DNA of 64,000 nt from Bacteroidia bacterium (GTDB lineage: Bacteria > Bacteroidota > Bacteroidia > Flavobacteriales > Flavobacteriaceae): the NCBI GenBank assembly GCA_030427735.1, contig JAUIBP010000003.1, forward strand, positions 1 through 64,000, given 5' to 3'. Under the pieces are notes generated by a model. It was not told the origin of the DNA and did no database searches. It saw only the letters and a program-made list of their open reading frames with translations. Positions 36,268-45,260 of the stretch are shown here, one piece after another. The stretch's first letter is position 1, and each line of letters starts with the position of its first letter. The position numbers were made by a program, and so were the translations under genes.

Positions 36268-37164
36268 ATGAAGTTTGGAAGCGTAAGCCACCCAGAACAT
36301 ATTGATTTTTCGTTACCAGAAGACCATCCTAAAACACGTTTGGTTTTAGAGCAATTTAAAGATGATAATGTGCCTGAAATTTACGTAGGTTGTGCAAAAT
36401 GGAATAAAGCCGATTTAAAACATTTTTATCCCAAAGGCACCAAAGACGAACTTGGTTATTATGCTTCGCAATTTAATAGTATAGAGCTTAATGCAACCTT
36501 TTATCGTATTTTTAGTGCAGAGCAATTTGCTGTATGGAAGCATAAAACACCTCAATCGTTTAAGTTTTTTCCAAAAATTAATCAAACCATTAGTCATTAC
36601 AAAAGACTTACAGACGTTAAAGCCGAAACTGAATTACTTTTAACAAACGCAAGCCAATTAGAAGATAAATTGGGATGTTTTTTCTTACAATTACACACGA
36701 ACTTTTCGCCTGATAATTTTAGAGTATTATCAGAATTTTTAAATTTTTGGCCAGAGCAATATCCGTTAGCAGTTGAGTTTAGGCATAGCGATTGGTTTAA
36801 TGATGTGGAAGTAGCGAATAACTTATACCAATTGTTAGAAACGCATAACATTTCCAATATTATTGTAGACACGGCTGGCCGTCGCGATTTGTTACACATG
36901 CGATTAACCAACGCGAGAGCGTTTGTTCGCTATGTAGGAGCTAATCACTCCAGCGATTATAAGCGATTAGACGATTGGGTAGAACGTTTAAAGTTATGGC
37001 AAGACCAAGGGATTAAAGAAATAGATTTTTTTATTCATCAAAATACAGAAAAAGAATCTCCTTTGCTAGCAGCATATTTTATAAAAGCATTAAATAAAGC
37101 ATTAGGAAGTCAGTTGAAAATTCCTAACGATAATACAAATTCACAACAAAATTTATTTACATGA
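36268..37164 (+). CDS. DUF72 domain-containing protein
   Basis: The 298-residue protein belongs to DUF72 (YecE-like), a TIM-barrel family of unknown activity. Matching segments are V-G-C-A-K-W near residue 40, F-N-S-I-E-L-N-A-T-F-Y near 70, K-F-F-P-K-I near 98 and V-E-F-R-H-S-D-W near 169. It overlaps the downstream thioesterase gene by four bases (ATGA), so the two are translationally coupled. Confidence 0.88.
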   Translation: MKFGSVSHPEHIDFSLPEDHPKTRLVLEQFKDDNVPEIYVGCAKWNKADLKHFYPKGTKDELGYYASQFNSIELNATFYRIFSAEQFAVWKHKTPQSFKFFPKINQTISHYKRLTDVKAETELLLTNASQLEDKLGCFFLQLHTNFSPDNFRVLSEFLNFWPEQYPLAVEFRHSDWFNDVEVANNLYQLLETHNISNIIVDTAGRRDLLHMRLTNARAFVRYVGANHSSDYKRLDDWVERLKLWQDQGIKEIDFFIHQNTEKESPLLAAYFIKALNKALGSQLKIPNDNTNSQQNLFT

Positions 37165-37559
37165 GATTTCACACCAGAAAATGGGTTAAACCCGAAGATT
37201 TAAACGCTAACGAAACTTTATTTGGAGGCAAATTACTTGCATGGATAGACGAGGAAGCAGCCTTGTATTCTATCATTCAATTAGAAAATAATAGAGTCGT
37301 TACTAAATACATGTCCGAAATTAATTTTTTAAGCTCGGCAAAAAAAGGCGATATCGTAGAGATTGGTATCGAAGTCGTAAAATTCGGTAAATCGTCTTTA
37401 ACGTTAAATTGTGAAGTTAGAAATAAAATGACACGGGAAACAATTATTAAAGTAGACAATATTATTATGGTTAATTTGGGTGAAGATGGTAAACCAAAAC
37501 CTCATGGAAAAACCAAAATAGAGTATGTAAAAGATCGATTGGAAAGTAATTCTAAATAA
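37161..37559 (+). CDS. Acyl-CoA thioesterase (hotdog fold, YciA-like)
   Basis: The 132-residue hotdog-fold protein has the acyl-CoA hydrolase pattern: N-E-T-L-F-G-G-K-L-L-A-W-I-D near residue 17, which carries the catalytic Asp, and a later V-E-I-G-I-E-V-V-K-F-G-K-S-S. It should hydrolyse acyl-CoA to acid and CoA in the cytoplasm; chain-length preference is unknown. It is coupled to the DUF72 gene. Confidence 0.85.
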   Translation: MRFHTRKWVKPEDLNANETLFGGKLLAWIDEEAALYSIIQLENNRVVTKYMSEINFLSSAKKGDIVEIGIEVVKFGKSSLTLNCEVRNKMTRETIIKVDNIIMVNLGEDGKPKPHGKTKIEYVKDRLESNSK

Positions 37560-37659
37560 ATGTTATAAATTCTTACTTTTTTCAGCTGTTAAGCATTAAA
37601 ATGAAAAATAGAATTATTAACTTAGTAGAACTGTTAATCAAACCATTAATTAAAATAAT

Positions 37660-38163
37660 ATGAAAAAAATTCTTTACATCACGTTAGCGATGCTTGTGCT
37701 ATCCTGTTCAGGATCTAAATCTACAACTGCTCAAGCTCCAAGTAAAAAAATGTTAAAAGGCACTTGGGAAGTCACAGATATTAAATTTGTAGGCGATAAA
37801 GGGTTATACAAGGCTTTTTTATTCGATTTAGCCGACTCGTCTTGCTTTAAAGGCGGCGAATGGGTGTTTATACCAAATAACGGTTCTGGTAAATTTTCAA
37901 CTAAAGCGAATAGTTCGATTTGCGAAGCTTACACCAATAGCATCCATTGGTCGTTTTTAGAAGGAACAGATGGGTACACGCAATTTCAGTTTAAATATGT
38001 AGGCGACGATATAAAAGCCAAACACGTTACTTCTGGTTATCGCGCCACAATTCAGGATATTAGCGATAACGTAATGGTTATTAAAGTACCAACAACTTAC
38101 GAAGGAAATCCTTTTGATGTTATTATGACGTATAACAAAACTTCCGATAACATCGATTTATAA
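37660..38163 (+). CDS. Lipocalin-like lipoprotein
   Basis: The 167-residue protein has a lipoprotein signal (lipobox L-S-C, Cys16) and a small beta-rich domain beginning L-K-G-T-W-E-V-T-D, the typical opening of the lipocalin-like family in Bacteroidota. A hydrophobic-ligand role is only a family guess. It lies 24 bases before the OmpA-family lipoprotein gene on the same strand and is probably co-transcribed with it. Confidence 0.75.
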   Translation: MKKILYITLAMLVLSCSGSKSTTAQAPSKKMLKGTWEVTDIKFVGDKGLYKAFLFDLADSSCFKGGEWVFIPNNGSGKFSTKANSSICEAYTNSIHWSFLEGTDGYTQFQFKYVGDDIKAKHVTSGYRATIQDISDNVMVIKVPTTYEGNPFDVIMTYNKTSDNIDL

Positions 38164-38187
38164 TTAACAATTTAATATTTACAAAAC

Positions 38188-38862
38188 ATGAAACAAACAA
38201 CAAGTATATTTGTAGCTATAGCTTTGGTATTTTCAATATCGTTTGTAAGCTGCGATTCTTTAAAAAATGCTAATAGCACCCAAAAAGGTGCAGGTATTGG
38301 TGTTGCAGGTGGTGCATTAATAGGAGGCCTTATTGGTGGTAACGTTACTGGTGCACTTATTGGTGCTGCCGTTGGTGGTGCTGCTGGTGGTATAATAGGT
38401 AACCAAATGGATAAACAAGCCGATAAGATTGAAGAAGCGCTTCCTGGAGCCGAGGTTAATCGTGTTGGAGAAGGCATTCAAGTGGTTTTCGATGATAAAA
38501 GTGGTGTAACTTTTGCCATAAATAAAGCCGATTTAACAGCTAGCGCTAAAGAAAATCTAGATGCTATCGCAGAAATTTTCACAGAATTCCCAGATACTAA
38601 CTTATTAGTAGAAGGTCATACAGACAGTTCTGGAGACGATGCTTATAACATGACTTTATCTAAAAAAAGAGCACAGTCTGTAGTTGATTATTTAGAAGGA
38701 AAAGGTATTTCCAGCGATCGTTTTACAGTTACAGCTTATGGCGAAACCAAACCTAGATTTGATAACGCTACAGAAGAAGGTAGAGTGAAAAACAGACGCG
38801 TAGAAATTGGTATTTCTGCAAACCAAGAAATGATAGACGATGCTAAGGCACAAGCCAACTAA
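38188..38862 (+). CDS. OmpA-family lipoprotein with glycine zipper
   Basis: The 224-residue protein has a lipobox (V-S-C, Cys22), a glycine-zipper segment (~32-74, repeated G-G-x-I-G-G pattern) and a C-terminal OmpA peptidoglycan-binding domain (~105-215: E-G-H-T-D-S, then N-R-R-V-E-I near the end). It probably links the outer membrane to peptidoglycan. The architecture resembles YiaD-type proteins. It ends at a strong bidirectional terminator. Confidence 0.88.
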   Translation: MKQTTSIFVAIALVFSISFVSCDSLKNANSTQKGAGIGVAGGALIGGLIGGNVTGALIGAAVGGAAGGIIGNQMDKQADKIEEALPGAEVNRVGEGIQVVFDDKSGVTFAINKADLTASAKENLDAIAEIFTEFPDTNLLVEGHTDSSGDDAYNMTLSKKRAQSVVDYLEGKGISSDRFTVTAYGETKPRFDNATEEGRVKNRRVEIGISANQEMIDDAKAQAN

Positions 38863-38884
38863 TATCGTTTTAATTATATTGCAT

Positions 38885-38915
38885 AAAAAAGTCGCGTATT
38901 ACACGCGACTTTTTT
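38885..38915. terminator. Bidirectional intrinsic terminator
   Basis: A perfect stem (gtcgcgt / acgcgac, extended by six A-T pairs) around a 5-base loop has a T-run on both strands. It lies between the convergent OmpA lipoprotein and MscS genes. Confidence 0.88.
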
Positions 38916-38931
38916 ATGTTTATAAATAATG

Positions 38932-40170
38932 TTATTCTGTAATGTAATTACTAAGTTCGAATATTTCAAGATCAAAATATTGCACTGCGGCCAGGGTATG
39001 ATCAAAAATATCCGACATGATATATTCGTAATTTTGCCAACGTTTATCGCTACTAAAAGCATAAATTTCTAAAGGGATTCCTTGAGGTGTAGGCGCTAAT
39101 TGTCGCGTCATAATCGTCATATCCTTATTTATGGCCGAATGGGTTTCTATATAACTTTGAAGATACTTCCTAAACACACCTAAATTAGTCATGTTTCTCC
39201 CGTTAATTAATAAGGTTTTATCGGCATTGTTATTTTCGTTATACTTATTAATATCGTTTTGTCTATGTTCTAAATAATCAGAAATTAACTGTATTTTTTT
39301 AAGGGCATCAACACGTTCTTTTGTTAAGTAATGAACGCTAGTAGCCTTAATAATAATAGCTCTTTTAATGCGTCGGCCACCAGAACTATTCATTCCGCGC
39401 CAGTTTTTAAAAGAATCAGAAATTAAAGCATAGGTAGGAATGTTGGTTATCGTCATATCAAAGTTCTGAACTTGGACTGTAGAAAGGTTAATTTCTATAA
39501 CGTCGCCATCGGCACCATATTTATCCATAGTAATCCAATCTCCAATTCTAACAGTATCGTTTATTGCTACTTGAATACTTGCAACAAAACCCAGAATTGT
39601 GTCTTTAAATATTAAAAGTAAGACTGCAGATGCGGCACCTAATGTGGTAAAGAAGGTTTTAATGTCTATACCGGTAATCATTACAAAAATAAGCGCGATG
39701 CCTATTGCCCATAGAAAAAGCATAAGTACTTGTATATAACTATCTATAGGTTTGTCTTTTAAGCGGGGGAGTGTTTTAAAGTACGATTCTAAAGTATTAA
39801 GAACGCTTCTTATAATCCAAATCACTAAAACAACACAGTATAGTTTTAGGAGTAATTCTACTGCATGTTCGAATACAGGAAAATCTGAAAATACAGTTGG
39901 TAAACACTTTAACGTAATTGCCAACGGAACAATATGCGCTATATTTCTTGGTACTTTGTGGTTGACTAATAAATCGTCGAATTTAGTTTTAGATTTTGCT
40001 GCAAATGACGAAAATGCCTGAATTAAAATCTTTCGCGCAATAAAATCAGATATAAAAACAATAATTAGAAGCAACACCAAAAGGCTAATCATATTCAAAT
40101 AGATTGCCGTTGCATCGGAAATATTTAAGCTTTTAAAATAATTAAAGAAATAATGATTGAAGTTTTGCAT
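38932..40170 (-). CDS. MscS-family mechanosensitive ion channel
   Basis: The 412-residue protein has about five membrane segments in its first 190 residues. The pore-lining helix and beta domain of MscS follow (~165-240: T-T-L-G-A-A-S-A, F-K-D-T-I-L-G-F-V-A-S-I, R-I-G-D-W-I-T, V-I-E-I-N-L-S-T-V). A long soluble C-terminal part follows. Closest in style to the YbdG-like group. Expected to release osmolytes on membrane tension. One base separates it from the DUF3817 gene upstream. Confidence 0.9.
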   Translation of the reverse strand: MQNFNHYFFNYFKSLNISDATAIYLNMISLLVLLLIIVFISDFIARKILIQAFSSFAAKSKTKFDDLLVNHKVPRNIAHIVPLAITLKCLPTVFSDFPVFEHAVELLLKLYCVVLVIWIIRSVLNTLESYFKTLPRLKDKPIDSYIQVLMLFLWAIGIALIFVMITGIDIKTFFTTLGAASAVLLLIFKDTILGFVASIQVAINDTVRIGDWITMDKYGADGDVIEINLSTVQVQNFDMTITNIPTYALISDSFKNWRGMNSSGGRRIKRAIIIKATSVHYLTKERVDALKKIQLISDYLEHRQNDINKYNENNNADKTLLINGRNMTNLGVFRKYLQSYIETHSAINKDMTIMTRQLAPTPQGIPLEIYAFSSDKRWQNYEYIMSDIFDHTLAAVQYFDLEIFELSNYITE

Positions 40171-40171
40171 A

Positions 40172-40459
40172 TTAAGCTACCTTAAAATACTTTTTATCTG
40201 CTATAAAAGTTCCAAACGGGATTACTGAAGCTAATAACACAAAAGCAAAAGTCTTTTTATCCCATTTTAGTTCCATGCCTACCATAATGGCCAAAACAAC
40301 ATAAGCAACAAACAGTAAACCGTGTGGCATACCAAGTAATTTTACATATTGCGGATCTTTTAAAAGATATTTAATAGGTACAGCAACAAAGAGTAATAAA
40401 ATGTACGAGATACCTTCTAGAGCACCAACAATTCGTAAAGTTTTTAATAATGAATTCAT
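40172..40459 (-). CDS. DUF3817 domain-containing membrane protein
   Basis: The 95-residue protein has three hydrophobic segments and the DUF3817 pattern: L-R-I-V-G-x-L-E-G-I-S-Y near the N-terminus, a central M-P-H-G-L-L-F, and P-F-G-T-F near the C-terminus. The family is of unknown function. It is one base from the MscS gene and clearly in the same transcript. Confidence 0.8.
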   Translation of the reverse strand: MNSLLKTLRIVGALEGISYILLLFVAVPIKYLLKDPQYVKLLGMPHGLLFVAYVVLAIMVGMELKWDKKTFAFVLLASVIPFGTFIADKKYFKVA

Positions 40460-40526
40460 AAGAATATAGATTTTTGCAAATATACTAAAGCTTAATATAT
40501 TGGACGTGCTTGGCAGATATTAAAGC

Positions 40527-40552
40527 AAAAAAAAGACTGCTCGAAAGCAGTC
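40527..40552 (-). terminator. Intrinsic terminator of the OmpA/coiled-coil gene
   Basis: Read on the minus strand, a perfect 7-base-pair stem (gactgct / agcagtc) with a 4-base loop is followed by eight T residues. It lies about 30 bases after the stop at 40581. Confidence 0.85.
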
Positions 40553-40580
40553 CTCTTCTATGGATAATGAAATGAAGGTT

Positions 40581-41426
40581 TTATTGATTTGCAACTTCGT
40601 TAGAGTTCATAAGTGCAAAAAACTTATTAATATTTGGAAGAATTACTATACGTGTTCTTCTGTTTTTTGCTTGGTTTTCTCTGGTATCGTTTTCGGCAAT
40701 TGGATGGTAACTACTACGTCCGGCTGCTATCATTTTTTCTGGAGCAACATCGTAATCGTCTTGTAACTTACGTACAACCGAAGTTGCGCGCAATACACTT
40801 AAGTCCCAGTTGTCTTTTACAGTCGCAGTGTTAATACTTCTAGAGTCAGTATGGCCTTCTACCATAACTTCTATACTCGGTTCGGAGTTAATAACGTCGG
40901 CCAATTTTTGTAAAATGTTGTTTGCTTTACTACTTACTCTGTAACTTGCGGTATTAAATAACATTTTATCTGAAATAGAAATCATAACAACAGTTTCGTT
41001 AATATCTATCGCAATATCTTCATCTTCGTTAAGTGAACTGCTGTCTAAAGATTTTTGTAAGTTATAAGCCACTGCCAAATTCATAGAATCTTTTAGTGTT
41101 TTGGCTTCGCTTAATTTAGCAGGATCTACATGTTTTAAAGTTTCTCGCATGCTTTTTTTAGTGTCGTTAGAGATGACTGCAACATCGCCAACGGCTACAA
41201 GTTTAGCATCATTTTCTTCGGTTAAAGAGTTTATTTTAGAATTGTAAGCATCTACACGTGCTTGAATTTCATCAAATTTAGCTTCTAAATCTTCTTTCTC
41301 TACAGTTGTTTTTTGCAACTGACTTTTTATTTGTCCGTTTTCTTCTTGTAAAGCCACATATTTCTTTTTAGAAACACAAGATGCCATTAGACATAAAGCT
41401 AATACTCCGATTGAAATTTTCTTCAT
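40581..41426 (-). CDS. OmpA-family lipoprotein with coiled coil
   Basis: The 281-residue protein has a lipobox (M-A-S-C, Cys17), a coiled-coil segment (~22-75, rich in Glu, Gln and Lys) and an OmpA/MotB domain (~150-265: V-E-G-H-T-D-S-R-S and N-R-R-T-R-I). It is expected to tether the outer membrane to peptidoglycan. It is a separate gene from the glycine-zipper OmpA protein at 38188 and is transcribed alone. Confidence 0.88.
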   Translation of the reverse strand: MKKISIGVLALCLMASCVSKKKYVALQEENGQIKSQLQKTTVEKEDLEAKFDEIQARVDAYNSKINSLTEENDAKLVAVGDVAVISNDTKKSMRETLKHVDPAKLSEAKTLKDSMNLAVAYNLQKSLDSSSLNEDEDIAIDINETVVMISISDKMLFNTASYRVSSKANNILQKLADVINSEPSIEVMVEGHTDSRSINTATVKDNWDLSVLRATSVVRKLQDDYDVAPEKMIAAGRSSYHPIAENDTRENQAKNRRTRIVILPNINKFFALMNSNEVANQ

Positions 41427-41744
41427 AATTTTTAATTTTTGGTTTATATATGTACGCTTAAAAGCATGATTATGGTTTTTAAAACAACTTACTTTTTTAA
41501 CACATTTTGTCTAATTATTTGATTTATTGTAGGATAAGTCTTTAAAAAAATGATAAAAAATCCGATTAAAATCTAATTTTATAGATAATGTGGTTAATTG
41601 AAATCGTGTTAATTCAAAATTAATATAGCAAAGGCAGTTAGGTGTATGCGTTCATAAAAAAATTTAACTCTAATGCTATTTATACTTCTTGCGACTTATA
41701 AATATGTGTATTTTTGACATGCATTAGATAAACTATTATAATTT
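41427..41744. other. Intergenic region between divergent genes
   Basis: These 318 A/T-rich bases contain no convincing reading frame or repeat. The only clear signal is the promoter match at 41689-41716. Confidence 0.5.
41689..41716 (+). promoter_or_regulatory. Predicted promoter of the SDR gene (TTG-N17-TATTTTTG)
   Basis: TTG at 41689-41691 and tatttttg at 41709-41716 are 17 bases apart, matching TTG-N17-23-TAnnTTTG. It lies 28 bases before the start codon of the reductase gene. Confidence 0.55.
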
Positions 41745-42461
41745 ATGAGATCTTTAAAAGGACAACGCGCTTTAATAACCGGAGCAGGTAGAGGAATAGG
41801 AAAAGCTTTAGCTTTGGCATTGGCAAAAGAAGGTGTACATATTGCCTTATTGGCAAGAACGACAGCAGATATAGAAGATGTTGCTAAAGAAGTAAGAAAA
41901 CTTGGTGTAGAAGCCATAACGGTAACCGCAGACGTATCGTCTATAGATGATGTAAATACCGCCGCAAAAACAATTTTATATCAGTTTAAAACCATAGACA
42001 TTCTTATAAACAATGCTGGTATTGCTAAATTTGGGTCGTTTTTAGCTTTAGAACCCGAAGAATGGGAACATATAATTAGAGTAAATGTTATGGGAATTTA
42101 TTATGTAACCCGTGCATTTTTACCACAAATGATTGATAATAAATCTGGTGATATTGTAAACATATCTTCTACTGCAGGTCTAAAAGGTAATGCCGCTACT
42201 AGTGCTTACAGTGCCTCTAAATTTGCTGTATTAGGACTTACAGAGTCTTTAATGCAAGAAGTGAGAAAACATAATATTAGAGTTACAGCATTAACACCAA
42301 GTACTATTGCAACAGATTTGTCTGTAGATTTAAACTTAACAGATGGTAATACCGAAAGTGTAATGCAAGCCGAAGATTTTGCCGAGTTAATTATAGCACA
42401 ACTTAAACTGAACAGACGCGTATTTATAAAAGAGTCTAGTATTTGGTCTACAAACCCGTAA
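41745..42461 (+). CDS. Short-chain dehydrogenase/reductase (FabG-like)
   Basis: The 238-residue SDR protein has the cofactor motif G-A-G-R-G-I-G (~12-18), N-N-A-G (~89) and the catalytic Ser in S-S-T-A-G with Y-S-A-S-K. It resembles 3-ketoacyl-ACP reductases but differs from the fabG at 21247 and lacks the usual V-D-G-G end, so its substrate is open. It is a single-gene transcript with its own promoter match and terminator. Confidence 0.85.
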   Translation: MRSLKGQRALITGAGRGIGKALALALAKEGVHIALLARTTADIEDVAKEVRKLGVEAITVTADVSSIDDVNTAAKTILYQFKTIDILINNAGIAKFGSFLALEPEEWEHIIRVNVMGIYYVTRAFLPQMIDNKSGDIVNISSTAGLKGNAATSAYSASKFAVLGLTESLMQEVRKHNIRVTALTPSTIATDLSVDLNLTDGNTESVMQAEDFAELIIAQLKLNRRVFIKESSIWSTNP

Positions 42462-42526
42462 CAATAATTTCCATAAATAGAATAATTCCATATCTGTTTT
42501 ATTCTGAAGACATCACTATTTAAATG

Positions 42527-42570
42527 AATCTCTGTCGCGCTCAATAAAGTTGGGTTTGACAGAGATTTTT
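42527..42570 (+). terminator. Intrinsic terminator after the SDR gene
   Basis: A perfect 10-base-pair stem (aatctctgtc / gacagagatt; arms 42527-42536 and 42558-42567) with a 21-base loop ends in T residues. It insulates the arsenic operon. Confidence 0.75.
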
Positions 42571-42634
42571 GTTTATTCATCAAGATTAAATTAGTGTTAA
42601 TTTTAAGGTTGAGTAATGATTCAAAATATTATTT

Positions 42635-42650
42635 ATCGTAATATTGCAAT
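42635..42650 (+). promoter_or_regulatory. Palindromic operator upstream of arsR
   Basis: The sequence atcgtaatattgcaat is palindromic at 12 of 16 positions and lies 15 bases before the arsR ATG. It is repeated with two changes at 43020-43035, upstream of the DUF6428 gene. ArsR-type repressors bind such imperfect palindromes, so autoregulation is likely. Confidence 0.65.
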
Positions 42651-42665
42651 AAATAAATTAATAAG

Positions 42666-43001
42666 ATGGGAATCACAAAATCTGAAATATTTTCGGAGCA
42701 GCAAAACGAAATTGCAAGTTTGGCCAAAGTATTAGGGCATCCTGCGCGAATTGCTATTTTGGAATATCTGTTTAAATCGGAATCTTGTATTTGTGGCGAT
42801 TTGGTAGAAGAAATTGGTTTGGCACAACCTACCATTTCTCAGCATTTAAAAGAATTAAAAAATGCAGGCATTATTAAAGGCACTATAGAGGGGACAAGTG
42901 TTTGTTATTGTATCGATAGTAACAGATGGCAGGCTATACAGCTTAAACTAACACAATTTTTAAATCAGGAAACGCCTAGATCGCCGACAGATTGTTGTTA
43001 A
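42666..43001 (+). CDS. arsR: ArsR/SmtB-family metalloregulator
   Basis: The 111-residue winged-helix protein has the ArsR pattern: L-G-H-P-A-R-I-A-I-L near residue 23, the recognition helix region P-T-I-S-Q-H-L-K-E-L (55-64), and a wing. Cysteine pairs at 41/43 (C-I-C), 80/82 and the terminal 110/111 are candidate As(III) or metal ligands; C-I-C sits where classical ArsR carries its E-L-C-V-C-D-L motif. It heads an arsenic-type operon and is flanked by two matching operator palindromes. Confidence 0.88.
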   Translation: MGITKSEIFSEQQNEIASLAKVLGHPARIAILEYLFKSESCICGDLVEEIGLAQPTISQHLKELKNAGIIKGTIEGTSVCYCIDSNRWQAIQLKLTQFLNQETPRSPTDCC

Positions 43002-43019
43002 AAAAATTTACTTTCATTC

Positions 43020-43035
43020 ATCGTAATATTACAAT
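43020..43035 (+). promoter_or_regulatory. Second ArsR-type operator, upstream of the DUF6428 gene
   Basis: The sequence atcgtaatattacaat is palindromic at 14 of 16 positions and matches the site upstream of arsR at 14 of 16. It lies 15 bases before the DUF6428 ATG, the same distance as in front of arsR. Confidence 0.65.
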
Positions 43036-43050
43036 TAAATATAAATAATC

Positions 43051-43524
43051 ATGACACTTCAAGACATTCAAACGCACTTAGGGGCACTAGAGCAATTAGA
43101 GTTTCAGTTGCCAAACGGACAATTAGTACCAAGACATTTTCACGTTACCGAAATAGGTAAAGTTTCAAAAGATTTTATAGACTGTGGTGGCACATTAAGA
43201 CACGAAACGGTTATTAATTTTCAGCTGTGGCAGGCTAACGATTACGACCATAGGTTGCATCCCGAAAAATTAACTCACATTATAGAATTATCTAAATCTG
43301 CTTTAGAATTGCCAGAGGATTTAACTATTGAGGTAGAGTACCAAGGCGACACGATACAAAAGTATGGTTTAGACTTCGATGGCACCCGTTTTTTATTAAC
43401 GACCACACAAACCGATTGTTTGGCAAAAGACCAGTGTGGCATTCCTGCAGATAAACCAAAAATTAAACTTTCAGATTTAAACTCAAATTCAGCCTGTTGT
43501 TCACCTAATTCAGGATGTTGTTAA
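43051..43524 (+). CDS. DUF6428 family protein with cysteine-rich tail
   Basis: The 157-residue protein resembles, from memory, the DUF6428 family found in flavobacterial arsenic operons. The core (~1-140) contains R-H-F-H-V-T-E-I-G, D-C-G-G-T and several His and Asp residues. The C-terminus ends A-C-C-S-P-N-S-G-C-C, two vicinal cysteine pairs suited to binding As(III) or a soft metal. Its function is not known; chaperone or sensor-like roles are inference. It has its own operator and precedes the reductase gene by 10 bases. Confidence 0.7.
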   Translation: MTLQDIQTHLGALEQLEFQLPNGQLVPRHFHVTEIGKVSKDFIDCGGTLRHETVINFQLWQANDYDHRLHPEKLTHIIELSKSALELPEDLTIEVEYQGDTIQKYGLDFDGTRFLLTTTQTDCLAKDQCGIPADKPKIKLSDLNSNSACCSPNSGCC

Positions 43525-43534
43525 TTCAATTATT

Positions 43535-44143
43535 ATGTATACTAAACTTTCAAATTTAATCGCGTCTTTCAATTATCAGTCTATAAGTGAAGATCGCAAA
43601 ACAACCTTACAGCCTTTAGTGGATTATATTCAAGAAAAATTCACGAAAAAGGAAACTATTCGACTTAACTTTATATGTACACACAATTCCAGACGCAGTC
43701 ATTTGTCTCAAGTATGGGCACAAACCGCGGCATTGTATTTTAAAATTCCATCAGTAGTATGTTTTTCGGGTGGGACAGAAGCCACTGCTTTATTTCCTAA
43801 AGTTGCCGAAACTTTAGAAGCTACCGGATTTAAAATTCAGCAATTATCGCAAGAGCAAAATCCTGTGTATGCGATAAAATATGCAGAAAACGAACATCCG
43901 GTTATTGGTTTCTCGAAACGATTTGATGCTGATTTTAATCCGGAAGCGCATTTTGCAGCTATCATGACCTGTTCTCAGGCCGATCAAGGTTGTCCGTTTA
44001 TAGCTGGTGCAGAAAAGCGTATTCCTATTACTTTTGAAGATCCTAAAGCATTTGATGGTACACCACAACAAACCGAACAATATAATGCACGTAGCTTACA
44101 AATTGCAGAAGAATTATGTTATGTGTTTTCTAAAATAAACTAA
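43535..44143 (+). CDS. Arsenate reductase-like low-molecular-weight phosphatase family protein
   Basis: The 202-residue protein has the LMW-phosphatase P-loop C-T-H-N-S-R-R-S with catalytic Cys48, inside [14 protein letters not shown]. Further cysteines in [10 protein letters not shown] and near the C-terminus could serve thiol relay. Within this operon, arsenate reduction is the natural role, feeding arsenite to the ACR3 pump. It ends 2 bases before the transporter gene. Confidence 0.85.
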   Translation: MYTKLSNLIASFNYQSISEDRKTTLQPLVDYIQEKFTKKETIRLNFICTHNSRRSHLSQVWAQTAALYFKIPSVVCFSGGTEATALFPKVAETLEATGFKIQQLSQEQNPVYAIKYAENEHPVIGFSKRFDADFNPEAHFAAIMTCSQADQGCPFIAGAEKRIPITFEDPKAFDGTPQQTEQYNARSLQIAEELCYVFSKIN

Positions 44144-44145
44144 TT

Positions 44146-45183
44146 ATGGCAAGTAGTAAACGATTAAGTTTTTTAGATAATTATTTAACTTTATGGATAT
44201 TTATAGCCATGGCCATTGGAGTAGGTATAGGCTATTATTTTCCGAGTTTTCCAGAGTTCATCAATAGTTTTAACAAAGGCACGACCAATATACCTATAGC
44301 TATTGGTTTAATTTTAATGATGTATCCGCCTCTAGCGAAAGTTAATTATGCCTTATTACCAAAAGTATTTAAAGATACTAAGCTACTCTCTGTTTCACTG
44401 ATTTTAAATTGGGTAATAGGCCCTTTACTGATGTTTGCTTTGGCATTAACATTTTTACACGATTATCCAGAATACATGGTAGGTCTTATCTTAATAGGTC
44501 TTGCACGTTGTATAGCCATGGTTTTGGTTTGGAATGATTTAGCAGATGGAAACAGCGAGTATGGTGCTGGATTGGTGGCTTTAAACAGTATTTTTCAGGT
44601 GTTTGGCTATAGTTTTTATGCTTGGATTTTTATAACTGTTTTACCGCCATATTTTGGTTTTGATGGCGCTATTGTAGACATTTCAATAAGTACCATAGCT
44701 GAAAGTGTTGCTATATATTTGGGGATTCCTTTTGTATTAGGTTTTTTAAGTCGGTTTATTTTGGTTCGATTAAAAGGCGAGCAATGGTATACAAATACAT
44801 TTATACCAGCTATTTCTCCGCTAACCTTAATCGCTTTATTGTTTACTATTGTTGTAATGTTTTCGTTAAAAGGCGAGTTGATTGTTCAAATACCAATCGA
44901 TGTTTTAATTATAGCTGTACCATTGTTAATCTATTTTACTATCATGTTTGTAATAGGATTTTTTGTTAGCAAAGCCGTTGGTGCACCTTACGATAAAAAT
45001 GCAGCTGTGGCGTTTACGGCTGCAGGCAATAATTTCGAATTGGCCATAGCAGTAGCTATCGCAGTATTTGGTTTAAATTCGGGGCAGGCTTTTGCGGGGG
45101 TAATTGGGCCTTTAGTAGAAGTGCCGGCATTAATTTTGCTAGTCCGTGTCTCATTTTGGTTAAAAAACAAATACTACAAATAA
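44146..45183 (+). CDS. arsB: ACR3 family arsenite efflux transporter
   Basis: The 345-residue protein has about ten membrane helices and ACR3 signatures: [13 protein letters not shown] in helix 2, G-L-A-R-C-I-A-M-V containing the essential Cys, and the late [15 protein letters not shown]. It exports arsenite, and in some members antimonite. It closes the operon formed by the regulator, the DUF6428 protein and the reductase. Confidence 0.92.
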   Translation: MASSKRLSFLDNYLTLWIFIAMAIGVGIGYYFPSFPEFINSFNKGTTNIPIAIGLILMMYPPLAKVNYALLPKVFKDTKLLSVSLILNWVIGPLLMFALALTFLHDYPEYMVGLILIGLARCIAMVLVWNDLADGNSEYGAGLVALNSIFQVFGYSFYAWIFITVLPPYFGFDGAIVDISISTIAESVAIYLGIPFVLGFLSRFILVRLKGEQWYTNTFIPAISPLTLIALLFTIVVMFSLKGELIVQIPIDVLIIAVPLLIYFTIMFVIGFFVSKAVGAPYDKNAAVAFTAAGNNFELAIAVAIAVFGLNSGQAFAGVIGPLVEVPALILLVRVSFWLKNKYYK

Positions 45184-45260
45184 AACAGTAATAATTGTAT
45201 CTGTGTTAATTTCACTTTAATAAAATAGTTATTTTTACACTAAAATTTTACGGTTAAAAA

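Noticed and set aside
38172-38477. Minus-strand open frame of 101 codons opposite the OmpA glycine-zipper gene
   Set aside because: It is Pro/Ala-rich because it is the complement of the Gly-rich coding strand. It has no signal or domain, and the plus-strand protein is clearly real.
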